Shown: positions 9,141 to 17,316, numbered from the stretch's first letter. The stretch: 64,000 bases of DNA from Streptomyces ferrugineus (GCF_015160855.1 NZ_CP063373.1:7068001-7132000), one strand, 5' to 3'. Program-made: numbers and translations. The notes: generated from the letters alone by a model not told the origin.

Positions 9141-10385
9141 CTAGGGGATGACGGTCCCGAACCGGACGTCGTACGCCTCCTCCGGGTGCAGGACCTGGAG
9201 GATCCGCGCCGCCTCCTCGGTCACCTCCCCGCGCTGGACCCTGGTGAGCTCACCGAAGGGCTCGATGACGAGGGCGTCGCCGAGGATGCGCCACACACCC
9301 GCGAGGAAGCCGTCGACGAGGAGCGGGCGGTAGAAGGTGTTCGCCTGCCAGGTGCGGCCGCGGTTCGCGGGCGGGATCACGCGGGTGCGGTCGGCGTGGG
9401 AGAGCAGGAGATTGTCGAACTCGGGCAGCAGACGGGGCGGGGCCGGGGTGTCCGGGTCGGGGCGCGGGGCGTCGGGGAGGTCGAAGAGTTCGACGCCGTT
9501 CTCGTCCCGGAAGGTGAGCAGCCCGGGGCGGAGGCGTTCGAAGGCGGCGCGCATCCGGGTCAGCCCCGACCAGGTCTGGAAGTCCTTCACGGAGGCCGGC
9601 CCGAAGGCGGCCAGATAGCGCAGGACCGTGGCGTCGGGTGAGGCGGCCGGCTCGGCTGGGCGCTCCAGCCAGTGCTCGGCGGTGGTCAGGGCGACCTGGG
9701 CACTGCGGCCCCACAGCCCGCGCGGGGTCACCTGGACGAGGGGCAGCGAGCAGCGGGCGGCGACGGCCAGGGCCCGCGGATCGGCGTCCGGCCACTCGGC
9801 GCTCAGGGCCTCGCGGAGCTGCTTCATGGTGCGCGGCTCCTCCTCGACCAGCTCTCGGGCGATGCCGGCGAGCCGCTCCAGGTCGACACCGACGAGCCCT
9901 TTGCGGAAGTAGTTGATCTCGCGGTCCCGGGCGGGCTGCACCAGCGGGCGCAGGGTGAGGCTGTCGTCGGCGGTGTGCAGATGGATGGTCGACCGCATGG
10001 TGACGATGCGCACGGCCGAGCGGTCGGCGAGCGGCGCGGACAGCGCCTCGGGCGTGAAGCCGTCGAGGCGGGCGGCGAGCGCGTAGTACGGCGGCTTGAC
10101 CTCCTGGGCCTGGAGGCCGACCAGATGCTCCACGGCAGCCGGGGCGGACAGCCCGGAGCGGCGCAGCAGGAGCTGCCGGTCGAGGGTGGCGCGGTTGAGG
10201 GCGCGGGTGCTGAGGACGGGTTCTGTCCTGGCCATCGCCTTCACCGCCTTGGTCCGCGCTGCCGTCGTCGTACTGGGCGCTGTCACCGTCTTGGGCGCTG
10301 CCGCCGTCTCGGGCGCTGCCGCCGTCTCGGGCGCTGCCGCCGTCTCGGGCGCTGTCACCGTCTCGGGCCTGGTCCGCTGAGTCAT
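9141..10385 (-). CDS. Winged-helix DNA-binding (AlkZ-like, HTH_42) protein
   Basis: The C-terminal 360 residues match the winged helix DNA-binding domain family (HTH_42, AlkZ-like), whose studied members are DNA glycosylases that unhook crosslinks or excise alkylated bases. Visible family features are LVGLQAQEVKPPYYALAARL, the region TMRSTIHLH, and TWSGLTRMRAAFERL; the QxQ-like LQAQ corresponds to the AlkZ catalytic motif region. From ATG 10385 there is an extra N-terminal tail of about 50 residues made of Ala/Pro/Glu/Thr repeats encoded by an 18-bp tandem repeat. An internal ATG at 10235 (MARTEPVLSTRAL) gives a start at the conserved domain and is a real alternative. The gene is divergent from corA. 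Confidence 0.85.
   Translation of the reverse strand: MTQRTRPETVTAPETAAAPETAAAPETAAAPKTVTAPSTTTAARTKAVKAMARTEPVLSTRALNRATLDRQLLLRRSGLSAPAAVEHLVGLQAQEVKPPYYALAARLDGFTPEALSAPLADRSAVRIVTMRSTIHLHTADDSLTLRPLVQPARDREINYFRKGLVGVDLERLAGIARELVEEEPRTMKQLREALSAEWPDADPRALAVAARCSLPLVQVTPRGLWGRSAQVALTTAEHWLERPAEPAASPDATVLRYLAAFGPASVKDFQTWSGLTRMRAAFERLRPGLLTFRDENGVELFDLPDAPRPDPDTPAPPRLLPEFDNLLLSHADRTRVIPPANRGRTWQANTFYRPLLVDGFLAGVWRILGDALVIEPFGELTRVQRGEVTEEAARILQVLHPEEAYDVRFGTVIP
10277..10368. repeat. 18-bp tandem repeat in the N-terminal coding region of the AlkZ-like gene
   Basis: About five copies of an 18-bp unit (typical copy gccgccgtctcgggcgct) are in tandem; three are identical and the outer ones differ at two or three bases. 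They encode hexapeptide repeats of the type APETAA on the minus strand. Copy number is likely variable between strains. Confidence 0.8.
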
Positions 10386-10530
10386 GCCGCACACGCTAGT
10401 GAGACTTGCGGACAGATACCGTCCGCATCTCTCACCGAATCCCGGATCGGCCCGTCCTACGCATGTCATTCGCCCCGTATATCCTGCTCCGTGATCACGC
10501 CCTCGTCGCACCGACCGGGAGGCAGCCGCG

Positions 10531-11691
10531 ATGTCCCAGCGACGCGCCCGCCCCGCCCCCAAGAAGGCCATGAAGTCCGTCTGGCGCCGAGCCGTCACCC
10601 CACCGCACCCGCCGGAGCCGCAGCCACCCGAGCCCGCGTCGCGCTCCGCGAAGCCGGATCCGTCCGAGGTGGCGAGTGTCGTCCAGGCGGCGCTGTACCG
10701 GGACGGCGTGCGCGTGTCCACCCCCGCGACCCTGGCCGAGACCTACCGCGAACTGCGTGACCAGCCCTCCGGCATGGCGTGGATCGGCCTGGCCCGCCCC
10801 ACAGAGGCCGAGCTGCTCTCCCTGGCCGCCGAGTTCGACCTGCATCCCCTCTCGGTCGAGGACGCGATGGAGGCGCACCAGCGGCCCAAACTGGAGCGCT
10901 ACGGCGACACACTCTTCGTCGTCCTGCGCGCGGCCCGCTACCTCGACGCGCCCGAGGAGGTCGACTTCGGGGAGCTCCACGTCTTCGTCGGCCCCGACTT
11001 CGTCATCACGGTGCGCCATGGCGCGGCCCCCGACCTGTCGGCGGTGCGCCGCCGCATGGAGGAGACGCCGGAGCTGCTCAAGCTGGGCCCGGAGGCGGTG
11101 CTCTACGCGATACTGGACGCGGTGGTCGACGGCTACGAACCGGTCGTGGCGGGCGTCCAGATCGACATCGACGAGATCGAGACCGAGGTCTTCCGCGGCG
11201 ACCCCGAGGTCTCCCGCCGTATCTACGAACTCTCCCGCGAAATGGTCGAGTTCCAACGCGCCACCCGCCCCCTGGTCGGCATGCTGCACGGCCTGATGGC
11301 CGGCTTCTCGAAATACGGCACGGACGAGGAACTCCAGCGCTACCTCCGCGACGTGGCCGACCACGTCACCCACACCAGCGAACGCGTCGACGGCTTCCGC
11401 CAGGCCCTCACCGAGATTCTCACGGTCAACGCGACGCTGGTGACGCAGCAGCAGAACGCGGAGATGCGGGCGTTGGCGGAGGCGGGGTTCGAGCAGAACG
11501 AGGAGATCAAGAAGATCTCCTCTTGGGCAGCCATTCTGTTCGCTCCGACGCTGGTAGGGACGATCTACGGGATGAACTTCAAGCACATGCCGGAGTTGCA
11601 GTGGGTATTCGGATACCCCTTTGCGATCGTCCTGATGGCTGCGGTTTGCACCAGTTTGTACGTCATCTTCAAGCGGCGATATTGGCTCTGA
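10531..11691 (+). CDS. corA: CorA-family magnesium/cobalt channel
   Basis: The 386-residue protein is a CorA-type divalent cation channel. It has a long cytoplasmic domain with the coiled-coil helix preceding the pore, and two C-terminal membrane segments separated by the invariant YGMN motif (YGMNFKHMPEL). The Lys-rich tail FKRRYWL is also typical. The first 50 residues are a Pro-rich extension. ATG 10531 is the only sensible start. From about 11507 to the stop the base composition becomes less G+C-biased at third positions. The same segment is repeated in diverged form at 14578-14762, so the present 3' end may have been supplied by an integrating element rather than being the ancestral one. 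Confidence 0.93.
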   Translation: MSQRRARPAPKKAMKSVWRRAVTPPHPPEPQPPEPASRSAKPDPSEVASVVQAALYRDGVRVSTPATLAETYRELRDQPSGMAWIGLARPTEAELLSLAAEFDLHPLSVEDAMEAHQRPKLERYGDTLFVVLRAARYLDAPEEVDFGELHVFVGPDFVITVRHGAAPDLSAVRRRMEETPELLKLGPEAVLYAILDAVVDGYEPVVAGVQIDIDEIETEVFRGDPEVSRRIYELSREMVEFQRATRPLVGMLHGLMAGFSKYGTDEELQRYLRDVADHVTHTSERVDGFRQALTEILTVNATLVTQQQNAEMRALAEAGFEQNEEIKKISSWAAILFAPTLVGTIYGMNFKHMPELQWVFGYPFAIVLMAAVCTSLYVIFKRRYWL

Positions 11692-11767
11692 GTAACCACC
11701 GAGCGAGGGGTCACTCAACAGGTCGGAGACCCCCGATCCCGGACGCCTCAAACGTCTCTGAGGGCGC

Positions 11768-11789
11768 TGGGGAGAATCTGGGGAGAATC
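11768..11789 (+). repeat. Two tandem 11-bp direct repeats TGGGGAGAATC
   Basis: Two perfect head-to-tail copies of TGGGGAGAATC lie 77 bp after the corA stop. The same unit recurs at 14418-14469, just before the second corA 3' end. Together they flank the inserted segment and resemble arm-type integrase-binding repeats. Confidence 0.7.
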
Positions 11790-11913
11790 AAGGCTCTGAC
11801 CGCGGTTGCGTGAAGGGACATGCCCCGCGCAGGCGTGCCCGTGGCTGACTCGTCTGCGGGGTCAGCTGTCAGGTCTTGTCCTGGGTGGGTCCGCACCGAC
11901 ATGATCGTCGATC

Positions 11914-13500
11914 ATGCGTCTTGATGAACTTGGTGCTGCTGAACGTCTGTTGTGGAACTCCTTCCTACAGGGCACTGCCGTCGATGTTCGCGACGGCACG
12001 TCATCGGCGGAATGCGCGATACGGGCCGACGTCATTGAGGCGCTGTTGCTGGGTGCTGGTGCCGATCCCGCCCCGGGTGACCGTCCGGCACTCCGCCTCA
12101 CCGGCGCCCGCATCGCAGGCAGCCTGGATCTGCGATTCGCCGAGATTGCCGTGCCGGTTGTCCTGGCCGATTGCCGGTTCGACGAAGTACCCCTGCTGCA
12201 GGGCGCCAGGCTCCGCGAATTGGTCCTCCCCGGAAGCTCCCTGCCGGGTCTTGCCGCCGACATGGCCCAGATCGAGGGCCGACTGGTGCTGTCCCGATGC
12301 CACCTGACCGGACCCCTCATACTGAACCGCGCCGAGATCCACGGTGACCTGGACCTCCGCGACACCGTGGTCACGGCGCCGGGGTCCGAGGCGATATCCG
12401 CGGTCCATGTCGCCGTGGGCGGCGACGTACTGTGCACCAACCTGGCTGTCCAGGGAGAATTCCGCGTATCCGGTGCCTCCATCGACGGCGAGTTCGACCT
12501 GGAGGGCGCCTCCCTGAGCAATCCCGAGGGCAACGCGCTGGACGCCTACCATGTCCAGATCACCGAGGACTTCACCTTCCACCCGGGCTTCAGAGCCGAG
12601 GGGCGGATCATCCTGTCCGGTGCCGTGGTCTCGGCCGCGATCGGCTTCTGCGGCGCCGTTCTCAACAACGCCGGCGACGTCGCGCTGGATGCTGTCGACG
12701 TTCATGTCACCCGCAATTTCGACCTCGGGCGGGGCCTCGCCGTCAACGGCGGCATCCAGCTTGACGGCAGCAACATCGGTACGCAGCTCAGCTTCCGCGA
12801 CATCACGCTCACACATCCTGGCGAGACCGCCTTGTCCCTGCGGATGACCCAGGCCCGGGAGACAGATCTGCGTACCCAGCGGCCGATCGACGGCACCGTC
12901 GATGCACGCAACGCCCATCTGGGTACCCTGTACGACACCCCGGACACCTGGCCGGCAGACATCCGGCTGGCCGAGACCACTTACGACGCCCTCGCATCCC
13001 CCCTGGCAGCGGCCGAACGGCTCGACTGGCTCCGGCGCGGCACCGACGGCTATGTCCCGCAGCCGTACGAACAGCTCGCAGCCGCGTACCGGCGGCTCGG
13101 ACACGAGGACGAAGCACGCACGGTGCTGCTGGCCAAGCAACGCCATAGGCGAGCTACGCTTCCCCCGCACATCCGCGTCTGGGGTTACATCCAGGACACG
13201 ACCGTCGGCTACGGCTACCGGCCTCTGCGCGCCGGCCTCTGGCTCATGGCTCTTCTCGCCTGTGGTGCGATCTTCTTCGCAGTCCATTCCCCCGCACCGC
13301 TCGAAGCGGGAAAGGCACCGCCGTTCAACGCCGTCTTCTACACGCTCGACCTGCTGGTCCCCATTATCACCTTCGGGCAGGAGGCGGCTTTCGCACCACG
13401 AGGCATCGGACAATGGCTTGCCTACGGACTGACCGCTGCTGGCTGGGTCCTCGCCACAACCGTCACCGCCGGCATCTCACGGGCAATCAGCCGTCAGTGA
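11914..13500 (+). CDS. Membrane protein with parallel beta-helix-like (pentapeptide/bactofilin-like) repeats
   Basis: This 528-residue protein has a large N-terminal region (about residues 50-340) of imperfect repeats in which small polar and Leu/Phe residues alternate (GSLDLRFAEI, GRLVLSRCHL, GDLDLRDTVV, GEFDLEGASL). This is the pattern of right-handed parallel beta-helices related to pentapeptide-repeat proteins. Two or three C-terminal membrane segments follow (about residues 440-520). Homologues in Streptomyces are often labelled membrane-associated oxidoreductase, but I see no redox motif. Start at ATG 11914; the N-terminus MRLDELGAAERLLW is typical of the family. The gene lies between the duplicated corA ends and is probably cargo of a decayed integrative element. 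Codon use is slightly less G+C-rich than that of its neighbours. Function is unknown. Confidence 0.8.
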   Translation: MRLDELGAAERLLWNSFLQGTAVDVRDGTSSAECAIRADVIEALLLGAGADPAPGDRPALRLTGARIAGSLDLRFAEIAVPVVLADCRFDEVPLLQGARLRELVLPGSSLPGLAADMAQIEGRLVLSRCHLTGPLILNRAEIHGDLDLRDTVVTAPGSEAISAVHVAVGGDVLCTNLAVQGEFRVSGASIDGEFDLEGASLSNPEGNALDAYHVQITEDFTFHPGFRAEGRIILSGAVVSAAIGFCGAVLNNAGDVALDAVDVHVTRNFDLGRGLAVNGGIQLDGSNIGTQLSFRDITLTHPGETALSLRMTQARETDLRTQRPIDGTVDARNAHLGTLYDTPDTWPADIRLAETTYDALASPLAAAERLDWLRRGTDGYVPQPYEQLAAAYRRLGHEDEARTVLLAKQRHRRATLPPHIRVWGYIQDTTVGYGYRPLRAGLWLMALLACGAIFFAVHSPAPLEAGKAPPFNAVFYTLDLLVPIITFGQEAAFAPRGIGQWLAYGLTAAGWVLATTVTAGISRAISRQ

Positions 13501-13544
13501 GACGAAACCACCAGCCACGGCCGAATTCCGGCATTCGCGAAAAC

Positions 13545-13575
13545 CTAAAGCGTGTTGCAGAACGCTGTGATCAGG
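13545..13575 (+). repeat. Left terminal inverted repeat of the IS5-family element
   Basis: 31 bases are an exact reverse complement of 14390-14420. The outermost bases (CTA/TAG) may belong to the target site. Confidence 0.9.
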
Positions 13576-14417
13576 GCATTTCCCTTGCATGGGTGGGGTG
13601 TTGAGGGCTGAGCCGGTCTGGGTGGAGACGTTCACCGGTCTGCGGGCTGAGCAGTTCGGGCGGCTGCTAAGGGCGGTTCGGGAACGTGGTGGTGAGGGGT
13701 GCGGGTGGGGTCGTCCGTGGCGGCTTCCGCTGGCCGAGCGGGTGCTGCTGGTGGCTGTCTACTACCGCACGAACCTCACGATGCGGCAGCTCGCCCCGCT
13801 GTTCGGCATCTCCCCGGCGACCGTGTGCCGGGTGATCCAGCGGCTGGGGCCGCTGCTCGCGCTCGAGCCGGTACGTGCCCCGCAGGAGGCAGTCGAGCGG
13901 TTGTGGATCGTGGACGGCACCCTCATCCCGGTCCGTGACCGAGGTGTGGGTGCCTCCTCGCGTAACTACCGTTTCTCAGCAAACGTGCAGGTCATCGTGG
14001 ACGCAGACACCCGGCTCGTGGTGGCCGCGGCCCGTCCGCTGCCGGGCACCACCGCGGACGCGCACGCCTGGCGGCGCTCCGGACTGGCCGAGCACTGCGA
14101 AGGCGTGACGGTGCTCGGCGACGGCGCTTATCTCAACACCGGCCTGATCGTCCCGCACCGCAAACGCCCCGGACGGCCGCTACTCAAGGGCGAAGAGGAG
14201 GACAACGCGGAGCACCGCAAGGTCCGCGCCCGTGTGGAGCATGTGATCGGACGGATGAAGAATTACAAGATCCTGCGTGACTGCCGGCAGCGCGGCGACG
14301 GCCTCCATCACGCCGTTCAGGCCGTCGCCCGCATGCACAACCTCGCCCTCACCGCGTGACCAGACGCGACAAACGCCCAGTTCAGCCTGCCTGATCACAG
14401 CGTTCTGCAACACGCTT
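13548..14417 (+). mobile_element. Intact IS5-family insertion sequence (about 870 bp)
   Basis: The element has near-terminal perfect inverted repeats (13545-13575 and 14390-14420, 31 bp including flanking bases) and one complete transposase gene. If the outer TA dinucleotides (13546-13547, 14418-14419) are the target duplication, the element runs 13548-14417. The perfect repeats and full-length transposase suggest recent insertion. It sits in the segment between the two corA ends and interrupts a row of TGGGGAG-type repeats. Confidence 0.85.
13589..14359 (+). CDS. IS5-family transposase (DDE)
   Basis: The 256-residue transposase has an N-terminal helix-turn-helix (about residues 45-95, LTMRQLAPLFGISPATVCRV) followed by a DDE_Tnp_4-type catalytic domain. 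The candidate catalytic acids are Asp in WIVDGTLIPV, Asp in VLGDGAYL and Glu in RVEHVIGRMKN. It fills the element from 13 bp inside the left inverted repeat to 30 bp before the right one. The single reading frame is uninterrupted, so no programmed frameshift is needed. Confidence 0.92.
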   Translation: MGGVLRAEPVWVETFTGLRAEQFGRLLRAVRERGGEGCGWGRPWRLPLAERVLLVAVYYRTNLTMRQLAPLFGISPATVCRVIQRLGPLLALEPVRAPQEAVERLWIVDGTLIPVRDRGVGASSRNYRFSANVQVIVDADTRLVVAAARPLPGTTADAHAWRRSGLAEHCEGVTVLGDGAYLNTGLIVPHRKRPGRPLLKGEEEDNAEHRKVRARVEHVIGRMKNYKILRDCRQRGDGLHHAVQAVARMHNLALTA

Positions 14418-14420
14418 TAG
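14390..14420 (-). repeat. Right terminal inverted repeat of the IS5-family element
   Basis: 31 bases are an exact reverse complement of 13545-13575. Confidence 0.9.
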
Positions 14421-14469
14421 GGAGAATCTGGGGAGTATGAGCACTACTGGGGAGCGCGTGGGGAGAATC
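14418..14469 (+). repeat. Cluster of 11-bp TGGGGAG-type direct repeats
   Basis: Four related 11-mers are present: TAGGGAGAATC, TGGGGAGTATG, TGGGGAGCGCG and TGGGGAGAATC. The first two are adjacent, then there is a 9-nt gap, then two adjacent copies. The last is identical to the pair at 11768-11789. They are probable arm-site remnants of an integrative element. Confidence 0.65.
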
Positions 14470-14577
14470 GACTGCGTAACGCGACGTCAGCCTGAAAGGC
14501 ACTGAAAGAAGCATCAGCGCTGGTCAGAGACATGGATGGCCGCATCGACGCAGGTCAACGCCACCCGGTAGACGACT

Positions 14578-14762
14578 TCAAGAAGATCTCCTCCTGGGCG
14601 GCCATTCTGTTCGCTCCGACGCTGGTCGGGACGATCTACGGGATGAACTTCGAGCACATGCCGGAGTTGGACTGGAACTTCGGTTACCCCTTCGCGATCG
14701 GCCTGATGGGCATTGTTTGCGTCAGTTTGTACGTGATTTTCAAGCGACGGGACTGGCCTTAG
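14578..14762 (+). pseudogene. Detached 3' fragment of corA
   Basis: About 61 codons encode a CorA C-terminus (FKKISSWAAILF, YGMNFEHMPELDW, FKRRDWP, then TAG) that aligns without gaps to the end of the intact corA. Identity is very high up to the GMN motif (long runs of identical bases) and lower after it. No N-terminal CorA sequence precedes it: homology begins abruptly at TCAAGAAGATCTCC, the same point in both copies (11507 and 14576). This is the displaced end of corA or an element-carried copy. Confidence 0.88.
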
Positions 14763-15250
14763 ATGAGGGCCGCTCAACGGAGATCACCCCGCGCACCGAC
14801 AGCCAGTGACGCGTACGCCGTCAACCGCCCGCCGATCGAGCCGGGTGGATGTGAGCGGCACGCGGCACCTGACCTTCGCCTCGCTCCGTCCGGGTGATCG
14901 GGTGATCGCCCGGACGGAGCGAGGCGAACGGGATTCCGGCACCGCCGCCACCCCGGGCTGAGTCGGGCCCTGCCGCGCCGCGGGCTCGAACTGGCCCACG
15001 CGCACCACGGCCTGGCGCCTCGTGCGCTCCGCTACATCCGTGCCGGGGCGCACGTGGCGGCCGCGACGTCCGATCGTGCGCGCGGACTCCGGAACGCCGC
15101 GTCAGGGCCACCCGCCTTCCAGCCGATGCCCTCACCCGCTGCGGCGGTTGGCCCGGTGCCAGTACGGCGCCCGCTGTCACCGCCAGCGCGAGGTCCGGGT
15201 CCTCCGCCTCGAGGCGCCCGGAGAATGCCCGACGGGCGGAGGCGGCAGGG
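14763..15250. other. Intergenic region after the corA fragment
   Basis: No gene is supported over these 488 bases. The one clear structure is a perfect hairpin at 14875-14928. Short open frames on both strands resemble nothing recognisable. Confidence 0.5.
14875..14928. terminator. Long perfect inverted repeat (20-bp arms), probable bidirectional terminator
   Basis: Arms 14875-14894 and 14909-14928 are exact reverse complements around a 14-nt loop that itself contains a TGATCGGG/TGATCG repeat. It lies between the corA fragment (+) and the universal stress protein gene (-), which converge here. The length is greater than that of a usual terminator. Confidence 0.6.
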
Positions 15251-15616
15251 TCAGTCGCCCTGGATGCCCACCTTCACCGCCACCACCGGGACCGGGGAGT
15301 CCATCAGCAGCCGTTGGCTGATGCTGCCCAGCAGCGCCTTGCCGACTGCCGAACGGCGCTTGATGCCGATCACGAGGCGGTCGACGGCATGGTCCTGGAT
15401 TTCGTCGAGGACGGCTTCGGCCGGGTCCCGGTCTTCCCTGCCCTCGCGATCAATGATCTTGAAGTTGAGCGTGGACGGGATCGACGAGGTGTCCGCTTTC
15501 GTGAGGGACAGATTGACGATGATCAGGTCGGTGGCGAACCGCTCGGCCTCGGCGACACCGGCGGCCAGGGCGGCCACGCCCTCGGGAGTGTCTGATACGG
15601 CGACCATGACTGACAT
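15251..15616 (-). CDS. Universal stress protein (UspA family), single domain
   Basis: The 121-residue Usp-fold protein begins with the beta-1 strand MVAVSDTPEGVAAL. It retains the C-terminal nucleotide-binding signature as GIKRRSAVGKALLGSISQRL, followed by the last strand SPVPVVAVKV. This corresponds to the G-2X-G-9X-G(S/T) loop of ATP-binding Usp proteins with the first glycines shifted. It lies 33 bp downstream of the sugar transporter gene on the same strand and may be co-transcribed. Stress function is inferred from the family only. Confidence 0.88.
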   Translation of the reverse strand: MSVMVAVSDTPEGVAALAAGVAEAERFATDLIIVNLSLTKADTSSIPSTLNFKIIDREGREDRDPAEAVLDEIQDHAVDRLVIGIKRRSAVGKALLGSISQRLLMDSPVPVVAVKVGIQGD

Positions 15617-15649
15617 GGGATGACCAATCGGGGAGTTGGCTGATGGTGG

Positions 15650-17071
15650 TCAGGCGTGCTCGGCCCGGAACTCGTCCTCGAACTGCTCCAGGGAACGGCC
15701 CCGCGTCTCGGGCACCATCGTGTGGATGAACAGCAGGGCCGCTACGCCGAGTCCGGCGAAGATGTAGAAGGTGGGGGCGATGCCCAGTGCGCTGACGACG
15801 GGCGGGAAGCCGAAGGCGACGCCGGCGTTGGCGATCCAGAGCATGAACACACACAGGCCCATGGCGAAACTGCGGATCTTGAGCGGGAAGATCTCCGCCA
15901 GCAGCAGCCAGACCAGGGGTCCGATCGTCCCCTGCATGGAGAACACGAAGCAGATCACGAACAACAGGATGATGTAGGGCTTGGCGGTGCTGTCCGGCAG
16001 GAGCGTCGCCGACAGGCCGACGAGGATGTGGAAGGACGTCGTCAGGGCGAAGCCGCCGAGCAGCATCGTGCGTCGGTCGATCTTGTTCATGATCAGGATG
16101 CCGACGGTGATGCCCAGGACGCTGAACAGGCCGTTGGCCGTGTTGGCGATGATGGCGGCCTTGGCGGAGAACCCGGCGTCCTCGAGCAGTTGACTGCCGT
16201 AGTACATGATCGAGTTGATGCCGGTGAACTGCTGGAACACACCCAGCCCGATGCCGATCAGGAGCAGTCTGCGGATCCACGGCACGGAGAGGTCGGCCCA
16301 GCCGCCGGTCTGCGCCTGCTTCTCCTCCTCGGCCAGGGCGTGCACCTCGGCCATCTCCGCCTCCGCCCGTTCGGGGCTGCGGATCTGCCGGAGCACCTCC
16401 AGGGCCTCTGCCTCCCGGCCCTTGGAGATCAGCCATCGCGGACTTTCCGGCATTCGCAGCATGCCGAAGAACAGGGCGAAGGCGGGGAGGACGGCGACCA
16501 CGAGCATGTAGCGCCAGACGTCGTCGTGCTCGCCCCAGATGTTGAAGATGAGGGCGTTGATGACGAACGCGGCGAACTGCCCGGAGACGATCATGACCTC
16601 GTTGCGCGTCACCAGGCTGCCGCGCCGCTCGGCGGGAGAGACCTCCGCGAGGTAGACGGGAACGGTGGCCGAGGCGCCGCCCACGGCGAGACCCAGGACG
16701 AACCGGAAGAGGGCCAGTACCTCCCAGTTGGGGGCGACGACGCAGCCCAGGGTGCCGACGGTGAAGACGCCCGCGAGCATCAGGATGTTGTGCCGGCGAC
16801 CGTAGGCGTCGGCGAGCCGGCCACCGACCAGGGCGCCGAACGCGGCTCCGAAGATCAGGATGCTGACCACGAAGCCCTCCGTGAAGGCGGTCAGCCCGAG
16901 GTCCTCCTTCATCGGTGCCAGCGCGCCGTTGATGACGCCGGTGTCGTAGCCGAAGAGAAGTCCGCCGAAGGTCGCGATGACGGCGATCAGGCCGAGCCGC
17001 TTCGTATGGGCCCCGGGAGCATCCGGCGGCAACGCCGCACGCGTGGAAGTCCGTATTTCTCCGTCGAGCAT
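15650..17071 (-). CDS. Sugar-porter MFS transporter, probable myo-inositol:H+ symporter
   Basis: This protein of about 473 residues belongs to the sugar-porter family of the MFS: twelve membrane segments, GGRLADAYGRR after TM2, VYLAEVSPAERRGSLV after TM4, PESPRWLISKG before the central loop, QQFTGINSIMYYG in TM7 and PETRGRSLEQFE at the end. The start at ATG 17071 has GGAGG at 7 nt; the ATG six bases upstream is too close to that site. It is divergent from the iolG-like gene across a spacer carrying a LacI-type operator, next to inositol catabolism genes, so inositol is the likely substrate (inference). Confidence 0.88.
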   Translation of the reverse strand: MLDGEIRTSTRAALPPDAPGAHTKRLGLIAVIATFGGLLFGYDTGVINGALAPMKEDLGLTAFTEGFVVSILIFGAAFGALVGGRLADAYGRRHNILMLAGVFTVGTLGCVVAPNWEVLALFRFVLGLAVGGASATVPVYLAEVSPAERRGSLVTRNEVMIVSGQFAAFVINALIFNIWGEHDDVWRYMLVVAVLPAFALFFGMLRMPESPRWLISKGREAEALEVLRQIRSPERAEAEMAEVHALAEEEKQAQTGGWADLSVPWIRRLLLIGIGLGVFQQFTGINSIMYYGSQLLEDAGFSAKAAIIANTANGLFSVLGITVGILIMNKIDRRTMLLGGFALTTSFHILVGLSATLLPDSTAKPYIILLFVICFVFSMQGTIGPLVWLLLAEIFPLKIRSFAMGLCVFMLWIANAGVAFGFPPVVSALGIAPTFYIFAGLGVAALLFIHTMVPETRGRSLEQFEDEFRAEHA

Positions 17072-17156
17072 GGGCATACCTCCGCATAGTTGCCGTAACC
17101 GGCAGATTTCATCGGGTTGCCGGGAGCTTGCCAGTCGGAGAGGCGCCCATCAATAG

Positions 17157-17178
17157 TCAGGACAAAATTATGTCCTGA
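17157..17178. promoter_or_regulatory. Inverted repeat upstream of the transporter, arms TCAGGACA/TGTCCTGA
   Basis: A perfect inverted repeat with 8-bp arms and a 6-nt A/T-rich spacer lies 86 bp upstream of the transporter start. Read on the minus strand it contains TGTCAGGACAT, which matches TGACAGGACAT at 19803-19813 and TGACATGACAT at 17286-17296, so a second shared regulatory element is possible. Confidence 0.5.
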
Positions 17179-17284
17179 CATCTTGCTCGACGATCGACCG
17201 ATGCACCATCGAGCGCCGGATCCCCGCCTACGGTCACGCAGCCCTCGGCGCACACCGAGGCGGAAACCTCGTAGCGACAAGCTA

Positions 17285-17316
17285 TTGACATGACATTCAG
17301 GCGGCCGCCATCGTAC
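17285..17316 (+). promoter_or_regulatory. Probable promoter of the iolG-like gene
   Basis: TTGACA at 17285-17290, an 18-nt spacer and CATCGTAC at 17309-17316. The same arrangement with identical spacing occurs upstream of iolC at 19802-19833. A LacI-type operator follows 18 bp downstream. Confidence 0.55.

Noticed and set aside
14821..15180. Minus-strand 119-codon frame after the corA fragment
   Set aside because: Runs through the perfect hairpin, has no ribosome site and no recognisable motif.
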